Assembly: GCA_946624985.1 (NCBI GenBank) | Contig: CAMOSQ010000005.1 | Span: 1 to 62,868, forward strand | DNA length: 62,868 nt | Direction: 5' to 3' | Source of the DNA: an uncultured Caryophanales bacterium | GTDB taxonomy: Bacteria > Bacillota_I > Bacilli_A > RF39 > UBA660 | In this document: one piece after another, positions 60,168-62,868 of the stretch | Position numbering within the stretch: position 1 is the stretch's first letter | Layout: every line of letters begins with the position of its first letter | Program-made: the position numbers and the translations under genes | Notes under the pieces: generated by a model | Database searches by the model: none | What the model was told of the DNA's origin: nothing | Seen by the model: only the letters and a program-made list of their open reading frames with translations

Positions 60168-60872
60168 ATGTGGTTTGGTGATGGTATGAAATTATTGGTT
60201 AGTGATTATGATGGTACAATAGAGATTGAAGAATTGTTTAAGGATTCTTATATTCCTAAAGGCACTATATCGAATATTCAACATTTTATTGATTATGGTA
60301 ATAAATTTATGATTGCGACTGCTAGACCTTATGATTCAATTATAGATGAAGTTAATAAATATGGATTTCCTTATGATTTTATTAGTACTTTGAATGGTTG
60401 TATTATTCATGATAATAATGGTCAAGTTATTTATTCTAAGGATATGATTGAATTAGATATCGAAGAATTTTGTAGATTATATTCTTGTATTAATAAGATT
60501 GAGAGTATTAAAGATAAAGATAAAGTTTTGTATTATATTTTTAGAACTAAACTTTTTAAAAGTTCAAGGAAATTAATTAAGCATTTAGAATCATCAGGAT
60601 TTGATATACAATGTTGGTTTTTAAATACTTATAATATTGCACATCCTATTAGTAATAAAATTGATAGTGTTAGATTTATTCAATCCTTATTAGGTATAAG
60701 TGACGATTCTGTTATTACTGTTGGTGACGCTAAAGATGATTTAGAAATGATTAAACATTATCATAGTTATGGAATTGTAAGTTATTTGCCTAATTTTGAA
60801 GTGTTAAGAAATTGTGATGTTAAAGTTAAATCTCTTAATGATGCATTTAAATACATAAATAAAAATATATAG
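60168..60872 (+). CDS. HAD-IIB (Cof-like) hydrolase
   Basis: LLVSDYDGTI, VGDAKDDLEMI; likely start is ATG near 60186 (MKLLVSDYDG). Confidence 0.85.
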   Translation: MWFGDGMKLLVSDYDGTIEIEELFKDSYIPKGTISNIQHFIDYGNKFMIATARPYDSIIDEVNKYGFPYDFISTLNGCIIHDNNGQVIYSKDMIELDIEEFCRLYSCINKIESIKDKDKVLYYIFRTKLFKSSRKLIKHLESSGFDIQCWFLNTYNIAHPISNKIDSVRFIQSLLGISDDSVITVGDAKDDLEMIKHYHSYGIVSYLPNFEVLRNCDVKVKSLNDAFKYINKNI

Positions 60873-60903
60873 AAAAAATCTATATATTTTTTTGTTTGTT
60901 CGC

Positions 60904-60932
60904 TTGTTTTAATAATTAATTTATAGTAAAAT
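60904..60932 (+). promoter_or_regulatory. Promoter of the small membrane peptide gene (TTGTTT-N17-TAAAAT)
   Basis: 60904-60909 and 60927-60932. Confidence 0.65.
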
Positions 60933-60999
60933 ATTTTTGAACATTTAGTTGTTGGGTGTCTACCTCTAATCATTTTAAAATGAAAGGAGGTCTGATAGA

Positions 61000-61092
61000 A
61001 TGAAAACTAAAACTTTTATTATTAAAGTATTAGAAAGAATTTCTTTCATTTTATTACTATTTGCCTTATTAGTTTTAGTAATAAAAAAGTGA
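61000..61092 (+). CDS. 30-aa membrane peptide, candidate type I toxin: MKTKTFIIKVLERISFILLLFALLVLVIKK (absent from ORF track)
   Basis: SD AAAGGAGGT at 60983-60991; one hydrophobic helix with basic ends; structured UTRs. Confidence 0.75.
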   Translation: MKTKTFIIKVLERISFILLLFALLVLVIKK

Positions 61093-61199
61093 CACTCATT
61101 CAGACGAATAAGTGTCGATTCTAACTAATGATTAGAAGGACATTCAACTCGCAAAAACTAAATGTTCTTCTTTTTTTATTTTATGAAGATTTCTTCACT
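61083..61199 (-). ncRNA. Candidate antisense antitoxin RNA
   Basis: Minus-strand promoter TTGATT-N17-TAAAAT (61206-61234); terminator hairpin 61091-61116 followed on minus by ACTTTTTT; overlaps toxin 3' UTR. Confidence 0.6.
61134..61178 (+). terminator. Terminator of the toxin mRNA
   Basis: AGAAGGACATT ... AAATGTTCTTCT then TTTTTT. Confidence 0.75.
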
Positions 61200-61247
61200 A
61201 AATACATTTTAACATATAATTTAAAATAAATCAATTATTTTTTTATT

Positions 61248-62141
61248 CTAATAATGTGTTATTCTTTTTTGCCATGTTGCAACTGGTGTTTCTTTAATTG
61301 GGTATGTTTCTGTTATATTTCCTTTTGTATCAACATCTATTTTTCCTATTACTTCTCCAGGTCTTCTGAATTTTTCTTTAAATGTGCCATATTCCTGATT
61401 TAGTGCTTTATAGAGTTCATTTACATAAGCGTTAATCTTTTTATCCTCTTCTGGTATTGAATTTATTACGCCTCTAGGATTACTAAAACCACGTGGTTGT
61501 ACTAGTCTATCTTCGTTGCATCTACAGGCCCAATCATTTAGAATATGTATAATATGTGCTAATTTCATATTATAATGATAGTCTATTACTGGATCGAAAT
61601 TTACTTTTGGTTTTTCCTGACTTAACTTGTAAAGTTCTGCTATCATTTTATCTATTTCCATTTGTCTTATTTTTTTAGATCTGCTTGTTGTTCCAGTTAG
61701 TGTTATTATTGTTTTATTCTCTGGTTTTGATATTTCTAATATTTGAATTTTGTCTGAGTCACCTCGTGGGATATTTGGTTCACCTGGAACAAATCTATCA
61801 TGCCATACTGGATATCCATATCCGTCACCATTATATCCTCCTCCAGGGAAAGTTAATGTTCCATCGTAATTTTCCAAAAATCTTCTAATATTTCCATAAA
61901 TGTTGAAGTTAATGATTTCTTGAACAAAATAGTTTTTATTTATACTTTTAAGAGTTTCTTCATTATAAGTATTATCTTTTTGAATATCTATTTCTAACAT
62001 TAAAAGCGCTGTTAACCATTCTTTGAATTCTTTACTATTATGTATTCCGTGATATTTTTTTATTTTTTCAATCAAGAAGAATATCATTTCTTCATATTTT
62101 GGATTAATAATTCTTTTTTGTTCTGGTGTTAAAGTTTCCAT
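61248..62141 (-). CDS. Hypothetical protein
   Basis: 297-aa ORF with SD; no family recognised. Confidence 0.6.
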   Translation of the reverse strand: METLTPEQKRIINPKYEEMIFFLIEKIKKYHGIHNSKEFKEWLTALLMLEIDIQKDNTYNEETLKSINKNYFVQEIINFNIYGNIRRFLENYDGTLTFPGGGYNGDGYGYPVWHDRFVPGEPNIPRGDSDKIQILEISKPENKTIITLTGTTSRSKKIRQMEIDKMIAELYKLSQEKPKVNFDPVIDYHYNMKLAHIIHILNDWACRCNEDRLVQPRGFSNPRGVINSIPEEDKKINAYVNELYKALNQEYGTFKEKFRRPGEVIGKIDVDTKGNITETYPIKETPVATWQKRITHY

Positions 62142-62201
62142 ATTTTATCTCCTTTCTTTGTTATATTTTATAATTTTATGATTTATATTGTCAATATTTT
62201 T

Positions 62202-62868
62202 TTATTCTTTTGTAACGCTTAGGAATTTTTCTAGCTTTTCATCTGAATAGTTTGTTATTTTACCTGTTGGTAGTATTAATAATCTATCTATATTTATTTG
62301 TTTTATGAAGTCTATATTATGGCTTACTACTATTATTGTTCCTTCATAGTTTTTGAAGTTTTCTCCTATTATTTTTTGTGTTTCTGGATCTAGGTGGTTT
62401 GTTGGTTCGTCTAGTATTAATAGGTTTGCTTTTTCTAGTAGTATTTTACATAGTGATAGTCGTGCTTTTTCTCCAGGTGATAAGACATTTGCTTTTTTAA
62501 ATACATCGTCTCCATAGAATAAAAATCTTCCTAGTATTGTTCTTAGTTCTTTTTCTGAATATTCTCTTTTATCTACATTTTCTAATACAGTTTTATTTAG
62601 ATCTAATAGTTCTAATTCCTGAGCATAGTAAGCTATATCTGTTTTGTTTCCATACCAAATATTTCCTTTTGTTGGTTTTAATTTTCCTAGTATTAGTTTT
62701 AAAAGTGTTGATTTTCCTACACCATTTACTCCTACTATTAAGAATCTTTCTCTATTTGTGATTTGTATTGATAAATCTTTATATAGTGGAACTTTCCCTT
62801 CATAGTTAAATGATATATCATTTATTTTTATTGGTATTTTTGATCCTTCTCTATTTGGTTTTATATTT
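62202..62868 (-). CDS. ABC-F family ATPase, C-terminal part (N-terminus outside the window)
   Basis: GVNGVGKSTLLKLI, LSPGEKARLSL, LLILDEPTNHLD read on minus. Confidence 0.9.
   Translation of the reverse strand, partial: NIKPNREGSKIPIKINDISFNYEGKVPLYKDLSIQITNRERFLIVGVNGVGKSTLLKLILGKLKPTKGNIWYGNKTDIAYYAQELELLDLNKTVLENVDKREYSEKELRTILGRFLFYGDDVFKKANVLSPGEKARLSLCKILLEKANLLILDEPTNHLDPETQKIIGENFKNYEGTIIVVSHNIDFIKQINIDRLLILPTGKITNYSDEKLEKFLSVTKE

Noticed and set aside
1-62868. CRISPR array
   Set aside because: No regularly spaced direct repeats and no Cas-like ORFs seen
1-62868. rRNA genes or further tRNAs
   Set aside because: Only one tRNA T-loop (GGTTCGAATCC) was recognised; no rRNA-like GC-rich stretch

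Overview
AT-rich Firmicutes/Bacilli-type chromosomal segment, read with code 11 (TGA acts as a stop at ATGA gene overlaps such as 17205-17208). Positions 1-6448 are the integrase-proximal part of a temperate phage-like element inserted at the 3' end of tRNA-Met(CAT). It carries a replication module, a divergent XRE switch with three matching operators, an ImmA-like protease and a tyrosine integrase; its other end lies left of the window. The rest is mostly conserved chromosome: murC, def, a two-component system, YfhO, an acyl-CoA-synthetase/degenerate sensor-kinase operon, an ABC/TetR operon, tcdA, rpe-rsgA-prkC-prpC-rlmN, glyS with a T-box, recO-yqzL-era-cdd-dgkA-ybeY-yqfD-yqfC, pheST with a T-box, and nifJ. 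Two sites stand out. (1) At 26.6-31.1 kb there are two prepilin-signal proteins with lectin-like C-termini around a decayed PD-(D/E)XK transposase. One ends in a GC-rich, AAC-derived-looking codon run followed by a hairpin, resembling a diversity-generating-retroelement (DGR) variable region; the other has one in-frame TAA inside a perfect inverted repeat. (2) At 60.9-61.2 kb there is a candidate type I toxin-antitoxin locus: a 30-aa membrane peptide, a convergent antisense promoter, and two perfect 10-nt complementarities between its 5' and 3' UTRs. Further candidates are a ~65-nt sRNA in the phage element and an unusually short glycine T-box. All calls come from reading the sequence by eye; no searches were run.
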